A stretch of 64,000 nucleotides of DNA from Leucaena leucocephala (GCA_037074615.1 CM073545.1:10062001-10126000); one strand, 5' to 3'; positions 10,031 to 22,233 are shown, numbered from the stretch's first letter. Made by a program: numbers and translations. The notes: generated by a model from the sequence alone, not told the origin.

Positions 10031-13000
10031 ATGGCACTTGATGATCATGGTGTTAAGTATTCTTCAAGCTGTTGTCGTCGTTCAAATAGGAGACTCAAGT
10101 ATGATGTGTTTTTAAGTTTTCGAGGAGAAGACACTCGAAAAGGTTTTACAGACCACTTATATGCTGCTTTGCATGCCAATGGACTGATAACTTTTAGAGA
10201 TGAGGAAGAGCTTGAAAGGGGACAAATTATCAAACCAAGTTTGCATGAAGCAATTGAAGAATCTTTTTCTGCAATTGTTGTACTCTCTAAAAACTATGCT
10301 ACTTCAACATGGTGTTTAGATGAGCTCCTAAAGATCCTTCATTCTAAGAAAGAGTTGGCACTTCATATATTTCCAATCTTCTATGGCGTAGTTCCTTCTG
10401 ATGTTCGTCATCAAACAGGAAGTTTTGTTGAAGCCTTTGAAAATCATGAACAAAAATTTGCACATGACAAATTGAAGGTGCAAAGATGGAGGGATGCTTT
10501 AAAAGAACTTGCTGACTTAGCTGGCTGGAACTCTCAAGATTGGTAATTTTTTACTACTTAAAAAAAATTACCTTCACTTTATGTTACTTGATTAAAACTT
10601 ATTTCTGCTCAGGAATTGAAATTGTTTAATGTAGTAATCCTTTGGTCCTTAATGCAATACATATTTATCTAATTTGATTCGATTAAAGAAATTAGTTAAG
10701 TTAGTTAATTTGACATATATTTTTTTCTAAAATACCCTAATCATTTTCCTTAATTTCCTCCATCTATCTCTTACTTGATTATTGTTGAGGGAGAATCAAA
10801 TAAATGGTTTGGAAAAAAATTAATAAGTATAAAAAACATATCTTCTATTTAAGATAAAAACTAAATCCCTAATTAGCTTTTACATTAAATATCAGAGTAG
10901 CACATCATTATCATCATTTTATATGTAGTAAAGGAGAATAACTGTTACTGTAGATATACAACTCTATGGCTGAACAATAAAAAGTGAAGCCCACGGTCTG
11001 TTTTTTTGTTTGGAAATAGTAAAAAAGATTGTCGTATATGCATAAACATTTTAATAAATAAAAAAGGAGAATATGGAGCTTGTAATAAAAAAAAAGATGT
11101 GGGATCCATGATTAAAAAAGGTAGGTATGGGATTTATCATAAGAAATTTTTATTGTTTAAAATTTTAATTTACTCAAAAGAACTATTTTAAAATAAATAA
11201 TGTTTATAAAAATTCTTGTATATAACATGGCATTACATTAATTTAATATTAGTGATAAAATGATAATTAATATCAACTTTCAACACAGTTGTGCAGGTGA
11301 ACTAAAAATGTTACGCGTGTGATCATTTTTCTTTATATCTCACATTAACTATTTATTTAGTTTATTGTAGAAATTTTTAAAATTCAATCAACTTTAATAT
11401 ATGCTAATGTTATTATTCTGTTTTCCTTTCTAGGTATGAATCGAAACTCATTAAAATTGTTGTTGAAATGGTGAGGTCAAAATTAGATGATCAACCACTG
11501 TTCAACTCAAATAATGATAAACTTGTTGGAATTGATGTAAAAATAGCAGAGTTCGATTCTTTTCTAGAAAATACATTGGAGGAAGTTCAAATTTTAGGGA
11601 TATGGGGAATGGGAGGGTTAGGGAAAACTACTCTTGCCAGAGTCGTTTACGAGAGAACACATAAAGACTTTGAAGTTCATTGCTTTCTTCAAAATGTTCG
11701 AGAGTTATCTACAAAAGAAGATGGTTTGTTTTTTTTGCAAAGAAAACTTCTTTCGCATTTAAAAATCCGAATCAATATGAAAGTCGGTGATTGTTATGAA
11801 GGAAGGAAGATGATAAAAAGAATGTTATGCAATAAAAAAGTGCTACTTGTTCTTGATGATGTGAGTGACATAAGCCAACTGGAGAATTTGGCGGGAAAGG
11901 AAGGATGGTTTGGCGAAGGGAGTAAAATAATAATAACAACTAGAGATCAGCGTCTGTTATTGTTCCATCGTGCAGTTTCTCAATATAAAATGAATTTCTT
12001 AAGTAATGAAGAATCCCTTCAACTTTTTCTTCACATAGCTTTTAAAGGAGATAAACCAAATGAAGATTATTTGGAGCTTTCTAAAATGGTAATTAAATCT
12101 GCTAAAAATCTTCCTTTGGCAATCAAAGTGTTTGGTTCATTTCTATGTGGAAGAAATATACCAGAATGGGAAGATGCACTCAAGAAGATTCATTCATCAG
12201 ATCACATTTTTAATATACTTAAAGTGAGCTTTGATGGACTAGAATATAATGAGAAGAATATATTCTTAGATATTGCTTGCTTTTTCAATGGGATGGCCAA
12301 GGATAATGTAATACAAATTTTAGAAAATAGTGGTCTTCGCCCAATAATTGGAATAGGAGTTCTTATTGAGAAATCATTGGTAATTGGAGATGAAGGATGC
12401 TTGAGGGTGCATGACATGCTTCAAGAAATGGGTAAGGAAATTGTTTTTCGTGAATCACCCAATGATGCTGGCAAACGTAGTAGGGTTTGGTCCTTGGAGG
12501 ATGCTAATCATGTGTTGGGAAATAAGAGGGTAACATTCTCCTTTTGTTTTTGTGCATTCTTAATTCATTAATAGGGTTCATATATATAATATTTGGTTCT
12601 TATAGTTTGCCCTCATTTTAGTTTGCAACCTTATAGTTTCAAAATATAGGTTTTGGTCATTCAAAGGGCAAAATGGTTCAGGTTTTTATTATATAAACTA
12701 TATGGACTAACTTTTTAGACAAAAAAAAAAACTAAAAAGACAAAAAAATTGTGATTAGAAACTATAGAGTCCAATACCAAAATAAATTATAAGGACTAAA
12801 CATTCTCCTTTTTAATTTTTTTGTGTATTCTTAATTTAATAATATATAGGGTTAATACAATGTTTGGTCCCTTATTTTAGTTTTTTTCGCTATAATTTCA
12901 AAACATACGTCCTAGTCCCTCAAGAAACAAAATGATCTAGGTCTTCCTTAAACTATAGGAACTAATTTTTTTAGTTAGAAAGAAACTTAAGGGAGCAAAA

Positions 13001-16000
13001 CTTGTGGTTTAAAATTATAAGGACTAAACATTATATAAACCTTTTATTTTTTGCATTTTATGCATTAGAAGCTTGACTTAATATTGTTTTATATATAGGG
13101 AACTGAAGCAATCCGTGGGATAGCAGTAAGATTTGACAAACCGTATGTCTTACATTTGGACCCTGAAGCCTTCTCAAATATGAGTAATCTCAAGTTACTT
13201 GTCATATCCAGTCATTCACCTTCTTCACATGGCCAATTGAATCTTCAATCCCTCGAGTCCCTTCCCAACACATTGAAAGTCATAGAATGGAAAGGGTATC
13301 CTCTAAATGCTTTGCCAAGTCAACCTAAATTAAATGAACTTGTTGATTTTAAAATGCAACACAGCAAGTTAAAAGAACTTTGGAGAGGAACTCAGGTAAC
13401 TAACGTCCTTTGCTTAAAGGGTTGTTTGGTACAGAGGAGAGAAAATTTTTATGTGTTGGATTTAAAAAAATTGGAGAAGTTGGATTAAAAGTTTTTCATT
13501 AATTTTTCTTACTCTTTTATCTTACACCTTCTCTTTATTAAAATATTATAATAACCCCACTTCTCCAATTTTTTTTTTTAAATCCAATTTATAAAAATTT
13601 TCCCTCCCCTATAAATCCCTCACCCCAAACAACCCCGAAATTTGTTTGTACATAATTTGATGCATGTATCACTAGCCAGTTGTTGTTTTTTGAAGTCTGA
13701 TTTATTTTCTTTTGTTCTTTTTAGTTTCTACAGAGTTTGAAGTTCATTGATTTGAGTCATTCAACAAACCTGATCAGAACACCAAATTTTGGTAAAACTC
13801 CTAATCTTCAAAGATTAATTCTTGAAGGGTGTACAAAGCTTGTTGAAGTCCACCATTCTCTTGGGCAACACACTTGTCTTGTCATTGTTGATTTTAAAGG
13901 CTGCAAAAGTATTAAAACCCTTCCGACCAAATTGGAGATGAATTGTTTAGAGACATTAATTCTCTCTGGTTGTTCAAAAGTCAAAAAACTTCCTGAGTTT
14001 GGTAAAGGTATGAAACGCTTATCCAAGCTTGATTTAGAAGGGACTGCTATATCCAAATTACCTCAATCATTGGTCAATTTGATTGGTCTTGCAATATTAA
14101 ATCTAAAGAAGTGCAATAATCTGATTTGCCTTCCAAGTGATTTTCAAAAGTTGAGAGCTATAAAGAATATTAATATTTCTGGTTGCTCAAAGTTTTCAAG
14201 GCTTCCCGAGAATTTGAATGAAAATGAGGCATTGGAAGTGCTTGATGTGGGTGAAACTGATATAAAAGAAGTTCCTTCATCTCTGAATAATTTAAAAGTA
14301 TTATCTCTTAGTGGTTGCAATGGTTCTTCAGCACAATCATCATCATCTTCATGGAGTCAGTGGTTTCTTCTAAAGGGAGCATATAGGCTTCAAATGCCTT
14401 CAAGTTCAACAAATTTTCTGTGGTCTCCTTCTTATTCAAATCTATCATCTTTGGTCATGTTACATTTAAGTTATCGAAATCTTAATGATGAATCACTATC
14501 TAGTGAAATCAGCAATTTATCATCATTGGCAACATTAGATTTGTGTGGAAACAATTTTGTTGAATTCCCTGCTGGCCTCATTTCAAAACTTCAAAAGCTT
14601 GAATGTATTTCATTAAATAATTGCCAAAAGCTTCAGTCTTTGCCTCAACTTCCAGCAAACCTATCAATTATGCAAGCTGGTGATTGTCCATCATTGAAAC
14701 ATTGTCTACGTTCACAGCAAATATGGGAATTCATTGGGAAATTTGAATCCCAGGTTTAATTTATTTTTTTTCTTTTCTCTATCATTTCTTTCCCATTATT
14801 CATTATAATTTATATCGTGCCAAATATTTTGTTTTTTACAGATTCGAAGCCAAAGTGAAACCACAGGTTGTGAATGGAAATGTCATCTTTTTAGCAACAA
14901 GGTGTCTTCAATTGTAACTCGGGATTCACAAGTTGTGAGTTATTTGGATATCTTGAATTTATATTTTACTATCTCCCATCCTTAATATAAGAGCCAGATA
15001 AATAAATTGAGTAGATTAATAAAATTAATTATATTAGTTATTTATGATAAATATAATTTGATTTTTTTAAAATGTTATATATCATCATGACTACCCTTAG
15101 TTGAAATCCTCTTAATATATACTATTGGTAGATATACTTTAAAAAAATTATAAATTGAAGGAATAAAATAATTAAGGTATTATATTTAAAAGTAAATCTA
15201 ACTCCCAAACTATATATTATATTAAGGACTGGAGAGAGTATTTAGGTTTCTTTCTTATTTTATAGTTAATACAATTTTTAATTTGGTCCGTCAAATTTTA
15301 AACCATAGGTTTTAGTCCCTCAAGCCTCTTTCTATCTAATATTAGTCCCTATAATTTAATAAAAACTTATACTATTCTACCCTTTGAGTGACTAAAACCC
15401 ATGATTGAAAACTTGAGGGATTAAAATTAAAATTCGTGTAAACTTAAGAGATCAAAGATTATATTATTAACCCCTTAATTATTTTACTATTTCTTACACA
15501 TTAATTATTATACATCTAACATGGATAATTTTTCATCACAGTACTCTGAGTTCTTCATGCAACCTACTCGCTTATTAACTATTCCTGGCAATGAAGTGCC
15601 ATCATGGTTCCACAATCAAAGCTATTTTTGTGCGAAAGATTTTCCTTATGAGTGTACTTCAACTAATGTATCATTCATAGTAAACATGCCAGATTCATGC
15701 AGTTCAAGTGAATGGTGGGGCATAGCCACATGCTTAGTGCTAGAAAATGATTTTGAATCTGCAAAATTTGATGATACTGCCGCCCTTTGTTGGACTTATG
15801 GAGTTTCTAAAGGCGAATATTCGAATTCGTATCGGGGTTGCGGCATTCATGTGCAATCTAGTTTTCGTCATCAACTATGTATCATCTACATTCGTTTTTC
15901 GGCCTCATTTGTTGTGAAACAACTTCAAATGGTATTTTTCACTAACGACAAATGTGAACAGAAGAAGTCAGCTTTTAAAATTGGCCCGTGTGGGTGGCGA

Positions 16001-16090
16001 GTATTGTGTAAAGAAGATATTGAGAGGTGGCAAAATACAAGAGATGAGGGATATAGCCCCTCAAACGAGGGTGTTGAGATTGTGCCTTAA
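10031..16090 (+). CDS. TIR-NBS-LRR disease resistance protein (TNL), six exons, apparently intact
   Basis: Exons: 10031-10542, 11434-12529, 13099-13395, 13725-14753, 14842-14934, 15542-16090. All introns are GT-AG and the joined frame stays open for 1,191 residues. An in-frame ATG at 10004 would add nine. Exon 1 is the TIR domain (residues 24-165; YDVFLSFRGEDTR; the catalytic glutamate of TIR NADases is E98 in WCLDEL). Exon 2 is NB-ARC: P-loop GMGGLGKTT (about 229-237), LLVLDDV (about 308-314), TTRDQRLL, LPLAIKVFGS, FLDIACFF and VHD (about 496-498). Exons 3-5 carry the leucine-rich repeats. Exon 6 is the post-LRR C-JID region with PGNEVPSWFHNQS. TNLs are intracellular immune receptors that detect pathogen effectors, oligomerise and use TIR NAD-cleaving activity to signal through EDS1. 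All key residues are present. The alternative donor at 14932 would remove one codon. Pathogen specificity cannot be read from sequence. Confidence 0.9.
10543..11433 (+). other. TNL intron 1 with MITE fragment
   Basis: Begins GTAATTTT and ends CTTTCTAG. Near 10684-10706 it holds AAAGAAATTAGTTAAGTTAG, identical to part of the MITE at 9737-9968, so a decayed copy probably lies here. No gene is in the rest. Confidence 0.6.
12572..12803. mobile_element. MITE-like element in TNL intron 2, first copy
   Basis: AT-rich sequence with imperfect inverted ends: a left 'TTTGGTTCTTATAGTTTG' type sequence and a right 'ATTATAAGGACTAAACATT' type sequence. There is no coding capacity. The same family recurs at 12846-13045 and 15265-15478. 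Confidence 0.55.
12846..13045. mobile_element. MITE-like element in TNL intron 2, second copy
   Basis: Starts AGGGTTAATACAATGTTTGG and ends ATAAGGACTAAACATTATAT, imperfectly inverted. It follows the first copy by about 40 bp, so intron 2 consists mostly of these two insertions. Confidence 0.55.
13419..13636. mobile_element. Fold-back MITE in TNL intron 3
   Basis: The left end GGGTTGTTTGG with GAGAAAATTTTTATG, TTGGATTTAAAAAAATTGGAG and the right end (reverse complement GGGGTTGTTTGGGGTGAGG, then the same inner blocks) pair along most of the length, so the whole element could fold into one long hairpin. It fills most of the 329-bp intron. Confidence 0.75.
14967..15240. mobile_element. Stowaway-like MITE in TNL intron 5
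   Basis: The left end TACTATCTCCCATCCTTAAT and the right end TTAAGGACTGGAGAGAGTA are near-perfect inverted repeats bounded by TA. It is of the same family as the element at 9737-9968 and starts 32 bases after exon 5. Confidence 0.8.
15265..15478. mobile_element. MITE-like element in TNL intron 5
   Basis: AGTTAATACAATTTTTAATT at the left and GATTATATTATTAACCCC at the right form inverted ends, with paired inner blocks (TTTTAGTCCCTCAAG and CTTGAGGGATTAAAAT). Same family as the intron 2 elements. It ends about 60 bases before exon 6. Confidence 0.6.
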
Positions 16091-16221
16091 ATTCCTATCT
16101 TTAGAATCTTTAGGGTCATTTTTCTCAAACGAAAATTCATTGAACCATGCGTCACTACATTTGCCTCAGCAAACAAAAGAGAACCAAAGCTTGTCACTTC
16201 CCAAATTAGAAATATTGTCTA

Positions 16222-16424
16222 GAGGAACACGACAACGTCGTTGAAACGGGGTAAAGACTTGAACTGACTTCTGCAATTTCATTGAACACTGGCTATATAT
16301 TTTATTTTCTTCAATGAAATGGATATATAGTTTTGCCTTTGAACTCTATGCACGAATTGCACATAATGCATTTTGGGATTATGACTTTCCTTGAATCTGC
16401 TTAAGAGAATATGTTCTATCTAAA
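16222..16424. repeat. Copy of the TNL 5' flank, directly downstream of the gene
   Basis: Matches 8482-8545 followed by 9469-9591 with scattered differences and without the 0.9 kb that separates those blocks upstream. Similarity stops at TTCTATCTAA, just before the TATA region of the gene. This is best explained as the promoter-side remnant of a lost or truncated tandem TNL copy. Confidence 0.75.
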
Positions 16425-16899
16425 AGTTTTAAAAGGTTGCAACGTACAATATAAATATATCAAATCGATAAATGTATAGACAAAGGGGCGCAATGTAAAC
16501 GGGATCTTAATCTTTACTATCAAAAATTGAATGACCAGACCATTTGCCAACTTAATTGAATAGTCAAGAGGCATAAATAATCTAAATATACAATAATTTC
16601 CACATCGACAATTAAATCAATAATGAAAACTCAATTATAGATTTAATTGAGATGGTGGTGCGTGAATGTGTGTGGTATTTGATGGAAAAAATAAAGGAGC
16701 GACGGTGGTGATGATGGATGAAGGCGAGGCGGATCTCTTGGCTAAGGTATTTTTTGTAAGAGGAAGAGAGAGTTTTGTGTATAAGATTTGAGCCCATTAA
16801 AATTGAACTAGCCCTCTTAAACTTAGCCATTAGATTGTCCTTCATCTCCCAAGATCGATTCTGCATCATAGGATTATAGGATTTCACAATTTACCCGTT
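16425..16899. other. Intergenic, nothing recognised
   Basis: No supported gene. A 91-codon minus-strand frame at 16612-16887 has no domain I recognise and no codon pattern that persuades me. Confidence 0.5.
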
Positions 16900-17156
16900 C
16901 CTTGACGTCAAGTTTCGAACATGGCGTTTCTGTGTGTTTCGAACATGGCACGATGGTCATATATGCCAAGTTTCAGCTTCCTGCTGGGAATAATTCCACT
17001 GTGGTGAATCACGTTTGGCAACAAGGCGTTGTGTTTAAGATACTCTCCAACTTCATGCTATTTCTGGAGATAAGATCAAATCTTTTGGTCAACTTGATTT
17101 TCTCGAAGCTTTCTAGTATCCTGAGAATTTAGATGACTCAGAAGATTTGTCTCATA
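16900..17156 (+). pseudogene. DOMON (AIR12 / cytochrome b561-DOMON type) pseudogene fragment
   Basis: Translation from about 16935 reads FEHGTMVIYAKFQLPAGNN, then VNHVWQQG. After a frame change, HAISGDKIKSFGQLDF and PENLDDSEDLSH follow, with stops. This is the pattern of the DOMON domain of plant auxin-induced AIR12-like proteins and cytochrome b561-DOMON proteins (family form close to MTIYATLQLPAGSTSVNHVW, then HATSGANVQSMGTLDF). Those are secreted or membrane heme proteins that move electrons across the plasma membrane. Here a frameshift near 17030 and in-frame stops break it, and the signal peptide and the rest of the domain are absent. The identity rests on two short blocks in the right order. 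Confidence 0.6.
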
Positions 17157-18632
17157 AAAGTTTATTCACTCCCATTCTTCCTTTTCTTATTTGTGTATAT
17201 ATATGATAACAAAATAATACTAGTCATTTGTTTTTGTTTTTTTATCTTGGTAACAAGAGACCCTTTGAAAGATTCAAAATATCAACAAGCTAACTGTTTG
17301 ATTTCCAATTATCAAATCATGACAATAATGTGGAAGGGAAGAATTTAATTAGAGAGAAGTGAAGAAAATAGTTAGAGAGAGGAGAGTCACCACAAAATAC
17401 TTCAATAATTCTATTCTTTTTTTATATAATCAGTATATCAACTATCGATAACAGTAACTAATCATTTTATCACAGGTCCCTAGTTAAGGGTAAATTATCT
17501 CCTCTTTTGCTTATATTCCTATCTCCAAGCCCTATTTGTATATCAACTACTTGAGCCCATTTATAAACTTTTAGGCCCATTTCTTTCAATTGGCCCATGT
17601 ATTTTTGTATGATGATGTTATCGTGAGAAGATCACCCCAAGATTTTACTCCAAAAATTAAGTTTATTCACCTAACTTTTTTTATACTATTTATTTAATTA
17701 TATTATTAAGTATTTAATTTTAAAATTTATAGAGAAACTTATACTTACACTCCGTTTTATCTTCTTTCTCTATATATAAATACTAGACATTTGTTTTTTT
17801 AAAATAATAAAAGTATTAAATACTCACTTTTTATGTGAATAAATATAATAAAAATACTAATAAATGGTTCGCTTTTCTATATACATATAGCAAAAATGCT
17901 AGAAGATTTCATTTACAATTTTGTAAAAATAATATATATAATAATTTTTTAATTATTTATTTAAATATTATTGTACTTAATTATTTAAATAATGTTTATA
18001 AAATAGAGAGTAGATGAAACACCTTATAAACAGACACTCTTATTAAGGGTTTTACTGAAGATTTTTTATAAACATACCCCTTTATTAAAAGATTTTACTG
18101 AAGATTTTCCATAAAGAGCTTCAAGCAGTTCCTTTAAAAGCCAAAGTTTTTAAAGATTTATAATTCTAGAAAGGTTCTTCGCTTTTCACAAAGGAATGAG
18201 ATTTTCCAAAAATTCATAAACAAAGTTTTCTCAAAGATAAACTTGGTTTAAATCCTTAAACCTCGTTTAAAATTTTTGAATAAACTTAAATACCCGGATG
18301 TTAAAATAATTCATCAACTAACCTGTAAATATTCTCTCAATTATAACTAAACAAAATCCTAATATTAATACCACCATTTAGTCACACACGTATTGACGGC
18401 ACTCACCTATCTCCTGCGAGGATTCGTTCTTCCTCTTTAGGGAGGTCTACAAACTTTATTATATAATTTACATATATATAATTTATATACAAGCCTCACA
18501 AGGCTTAATCAAAATATAGCTAATTTAACAAAAAATATAACTACTTCTACTATAGCCCCAACCTACCTTCTTAAGCTTCTTCTATCATAGTCCCCTTGCT
18601 CCTAGAGCCACCTACTCTTGGTATATGGCATG
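17157..18632. other. AT-rich intergenic DNA
   Basis: No gene supported. 18028-18120 contains two similar stretches around GGGTTTTACTGAAGATTTT and GATTTTACTGAAGATTTT. Short frames at 17133-17348 and 17835-18017 look like noise. Confidence 0.5.
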
Positions 18633-18736
18633 TGTAACATCCCAATTCTTGTAGGACTTAAAGTGGTAGCATTGCCCTTAAGAAGGGAATATGATTAAGA
18701 ATTAGGCCTAGGAAGAATATATGTGTATATATATCT

Positions 18737-18775
<39 letters not shown>

Positions 18776-20308
18776 GGAATAAATGAAAATAAGATAAAAT
18801 TAAATTATCAATTGTTGGGAATTTACTATAAAGGGTTAAAGAAATTATAGGGGTTAAAGGGTGAATAAATAATCAATAATCATCTTAAATAGTTTATGAT
18901 GTACTATATATAGGTAGATACAGAAAATATATAGGGAATATATCTATAATAATATACATATATCTTTAATTAAATATACATATAATAATATACATATTTA
19001 TACTATAATGATAATATAGTATAAATATATATAGGGAATATATACATATATCTATGAGGATAAATAAATAGTGATGAGTTATAAAGATAATAATCTACTA
19101 ATCCTATTAGATATTTGAATATTTTAAACCATTTGATTATTTTGAAATTATTCCTCCACCCAATAAGATTTTTTAAGCATAATATTAACAAAAATATAGG
19201 AGCATGATAATAATACTAAAAAATAATAAGATCATATTAGATAAGATTAGATATAGGAGCAATATAATAATAATATTAACAATAATAAGATTAGATTAGA
19301 TAAGATAAGAATTTTAAACCTTATAAATTATATATCAGCACCCTAAAACCTAGTCCTTAACTCCTATTGCTGTCTAGTTTCTCTTTTCACTCCCATCAGA
19401 CAGTTATTGAGATTTTGGAGTAACATTTGTTAAAGCCCCAGATTATTTGTGATTGATGTTGTTGTACATGAGACCACACAACTTGTGATAATTATTCCTT
19501 ACTTTAGCAGAGGTAACCACTTTCTACTTGTTATATATGCTATGTCTTACTTGTGAGTAGTTTTTATTTGTTGAACTATTGGAATGTTGTTGGAATTATG
19601 TTTTTATATATGAAAATAAAATTGTCATGTGGGACTTGTGTTTGAAAAATGTCATTATGAGAACTTATAATATCATGTTGGAATCTTGAGAACTGTGATT
19701 TGGTAAATGATTATGGAATTTGAAATTGACCACTTGCTGAGTTTGAGCATGATGCATATAATGGGAATTTATTAGTAGATTGTGTTTTTACCATCATGTG
19801 ATGAAGGTTAGCTCTATCGCCTCTTGTATAGGCTAGTGGCTCTTTTCGTCCTCTCGCTTAGGGATAGGCCTTTCATAGCTCCTTCTGTCCGCTTGCTTGG
19901 GGATAGGGCTTTATGGCTTTTGAATTGTTGTTATGGGATTGCATTTGCATCATGGCATTGTAAATTACTTATTTATTGTTAATTATGATATTATTGTATA
20001 TTTGTCCCACTTGGCACCTGGTATGTATGATGAGTAGGATTGTTGGTTATTGAGACGTTTGTCTCACCTGTGGTAATTAACATTTTTCAGGTGGTAGTCT
20101 CGTGCTATGACCTCAAGAAATGCTTCAGAGGCTTTATTAGTGCTATATAAATTTTATAACCTCCTACTTTTGATTTATGTGAGAAATAGTTGTATATTGC
20201 CATAGTATGACCCATTTTACATACTCTGATATGATGTAATACTTTATTTAGATTTGATACTGTGAATGCTTGCTGGTAGCGGGTTTGAGGCCCTAGGCTG
20301 TTACTTTT
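18633..20308 (+). mobile_element. Probable degenerate LTR (Ty3/gypsy type), plus orientation
   Basis: Starts TGTAACATCCCAATT, the typical start of many plant gypsy LTRs and of the minus-strand LTRs further right in this window. Ends around GGCCCTAGGCTGTTAC. It has a TATA-like region near 19322 (TTATAAATTATATATC) and a pair of similar blocks at 19840-19920 (CTTAGGGATAGGCCTTT and CTTGGGGATAGGGCTTT). I could not find a target duplication or a partner LTR, so it may be a solo LTR or a fragment. Confidence 0.4.
18740..18772. repeat. (AT)n microsatellite
   Basis: An uninterrupted run of about 16 AT dinucleotides inside the LTR-like sequence. Confidence 0.9.
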
Positions 20309-20430
20309 GATTTGTTAATTGTGGATCCACTTTTGGAATGTGTGGTATTGAGAATTTATTTATGAATGAGTATTATACAGGATCTTGGTTGTAAAGTGGG
20401 TTTATGGAAGAATGAATCGAGGATAAAGCT

Positions 20431-20922
20431 ATGAATGCCCCAACTACAAGAAAAGGTATCATGATAGTCAATATGGGTCCTCACCAACCATTAATGCATG
20501 GTATTCTTTGACTTATTGTTACTCTAGATGGTGAGGATGTTATTGATTGTAAATCAATATTCAGTTATTTACATAGAGCGATAGAAAAAATTGCAGAAAA
20601 CTGAACAATTGTATAATATCTACCTTACGTAACATGTTAGGATTATTTAGCTACTATGTTCACAAAAGTAATAACTGTAAATGGGCTAGAATAGTTAGGA
20701 AATATTCAAGTACCTAAAAGAGCTAGCTATATTCGAGTAATTATGTTGGAGTTGAGTCATATAACTTCTCACATACTATGGCTAGGACCTTTTATGGCAG
20801 ATATTGGTGCACAAACCTCTTTCTTCTATATTTTTAAAGAAAGATAATTAATATATGATCTATTCGAAGCTGCCACAGGTATGAGAATGATGCATCATTT
20901 TTTTGTATCGGAGGGGTGATGA
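20431..20922 (+). pseudogene. ndhH: Nuclear plastid DNA insert: decayed ndhH
   Basis: From ATGAAT the frame reads MNAPTTRKGIMIVNMGPHQP and continues VTLDGEDVIDC, YLHRAIEKIAEN, QVPKRASYIRVIMLEL, LGPFMADIGAQ and DLFEAATGMRMMHHFF. This is the N-terminal 160 or so residues of plastid NAD(P)H dehydrogenase subunit H, which belongs to the thylakoid NDH complex of cyclic electron flow. The frame has several stops (TGA where CGA is expected, TAA where CAA or GAA is expected, TAG where TGG is expected). Nearly all fit C-to-T or G-to-A transitions, as expected for a methylated nuclear copy. Similarity stops at about 20922, before the GGVAADLPYG part. The mitochondrial paralogue nad7 fits much less well. 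It lies between two LTR-derived segments. Confidence 0.9.
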
Positions 20923-22210
20923 ATCCCTATTTTATCATATTATTTTCTATCTATTTTAGCGAATTTATCATGTTTAATAGGCATTATTGTAGTAGTTGTG
21001 GTTATTTTATACTTTGATTGATTATATGAATTGAATGATTAAAAATATCATTTTCTTGTATTTTTATTGATTTTATTATGTCTCTTAATTAATTGATTTG
21101 TATGAATGTATTTTGCTTTTATGTATTTCAGGAAGTTAGAAAAAATAAATAAATGATGACTATAGCCCACATCAACTACTACAAATTATATTATATCCAT
21201 GAGGAAGGGATATTTGAGTTAAAAAAATTATCTCTGGAAATATTAGAAAAGATGATAGTTTGGAAGAATACTGAAGATAAATAGAGATTATCATTATCTT
21301 TTGGAAAGCCAGTCAGTGAAGAGACCCACATCAACAAGATTCACTCCCAAAACCTATATAAAGGACCTCAAGGCTCCTCAATTCAACACACCAATCACCA
21401 CCATCACAATCATCTTCATGTTTTCCACAATTCCATCTCTTCCCTTCTGAGTTCTTGAGGAGATATATAGTGTATTGAGTTCTTGTGCTTTAGAGTAGGA
21501 GTTGAATAGTTTTATGAGTTGATCTTTTTCCTTTATGCAAGTTTATGATTACCTAGTTTTATGTTTTGATTTTTGTATATGTTGGATCTAGGGTCTTGTT
21601 TGAGACACCTTTGTGATCAAGCTCTTGTGATTTATTATTTCTATTTATGATTTGATATTCTTTATTTAATATCTTTGATTTCCTCTTATAATTCTTCATG
21701 TTGAGTTCACATGTTTAGTTATAGGGTATTCAGTTGAATATCCATATTAGAGAAACAAATCATTTATTGTTGAATTTATCACATGCTAAGTGGATCTTCA
21801 CTAATCATTCTTTATATAATTGTATGCTAGATCTAGGTATAATTGTGGATTGTTTGATTATGACTATGGTGGTTGTCTTGGGTTCTACATGATAGGGACT
21901 TAGTATATATAATTATTATAACTCGAATATATTATTGAACGATGATAGCCATACATCAATCCTTAGGAGCGCTATTCTTTGGTGATATTCTGTTATACTA
22001 TTACTTTTATTTTATTTTTGTTATTATCTCCCTTTGACTTTCTAAAAATTATTAATCAATTTCTCTTCCACTCATCCTCCTTCTCACACTTAGTCTAATT
22101 TAGAGTTAGGCCACGCATTGACTCTTCTTTGAGATCGACCTAGGGTTAGCTCCTATACACATAGGGTTAAAACTAGTAATTAATTTGAGCTCTAATGAAA
22201 AACGATATCA
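20923..22210 (+). mobile_element. E5: plus-strand LTR of an Athila/Tat-like element (5' LTR, start unresolved)
   Basis: The right end GATATCA at 22204-22210 is followed five bases later by a tRNA-Asp type primer-binding site, so this is a 5' LTR read on the plus strand. It has a TATA box (CCTATATAAAGG at about 21352-21364) followed by a CA-rich leader. I could not place the left end; it lies between 20923 and about 21155. No second LTR of this element is in the window. Confidence 0.6.
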
Positions 22211-22215
22211 AATTT

Positions 22216-22233
22216 TGGTGCCATTGCCGGGGA
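22216..22233 (+). other. Primer-binding site (tRNA-Asp type) of E5
   Basis: TGGTGCCATTGCCGGGGA differs at two positions from the Athila/Tat site TGGCGCCGTTGCCGGGGA seen, in the opposite orientation, at 35121-35140. About 110 bases of leader follow before sequence of another element (E0) begins near 22345. Confidence 0.8.

Noticed and set aside
15954..16244. 96-codon frame overlapping the TNL last exon
   Set aside because: It is the +1 shadow of exon 6 and its 3' flank; the C-JID motif is in the other frame.
20431..20922. Mitochondrial nad7 as the source of the organelle insert
   Set aside because: Blocks such as VTLDGEDVIDC and QVPKRASYIRV are those of plastid ndhH; nad7 differs at these positions.
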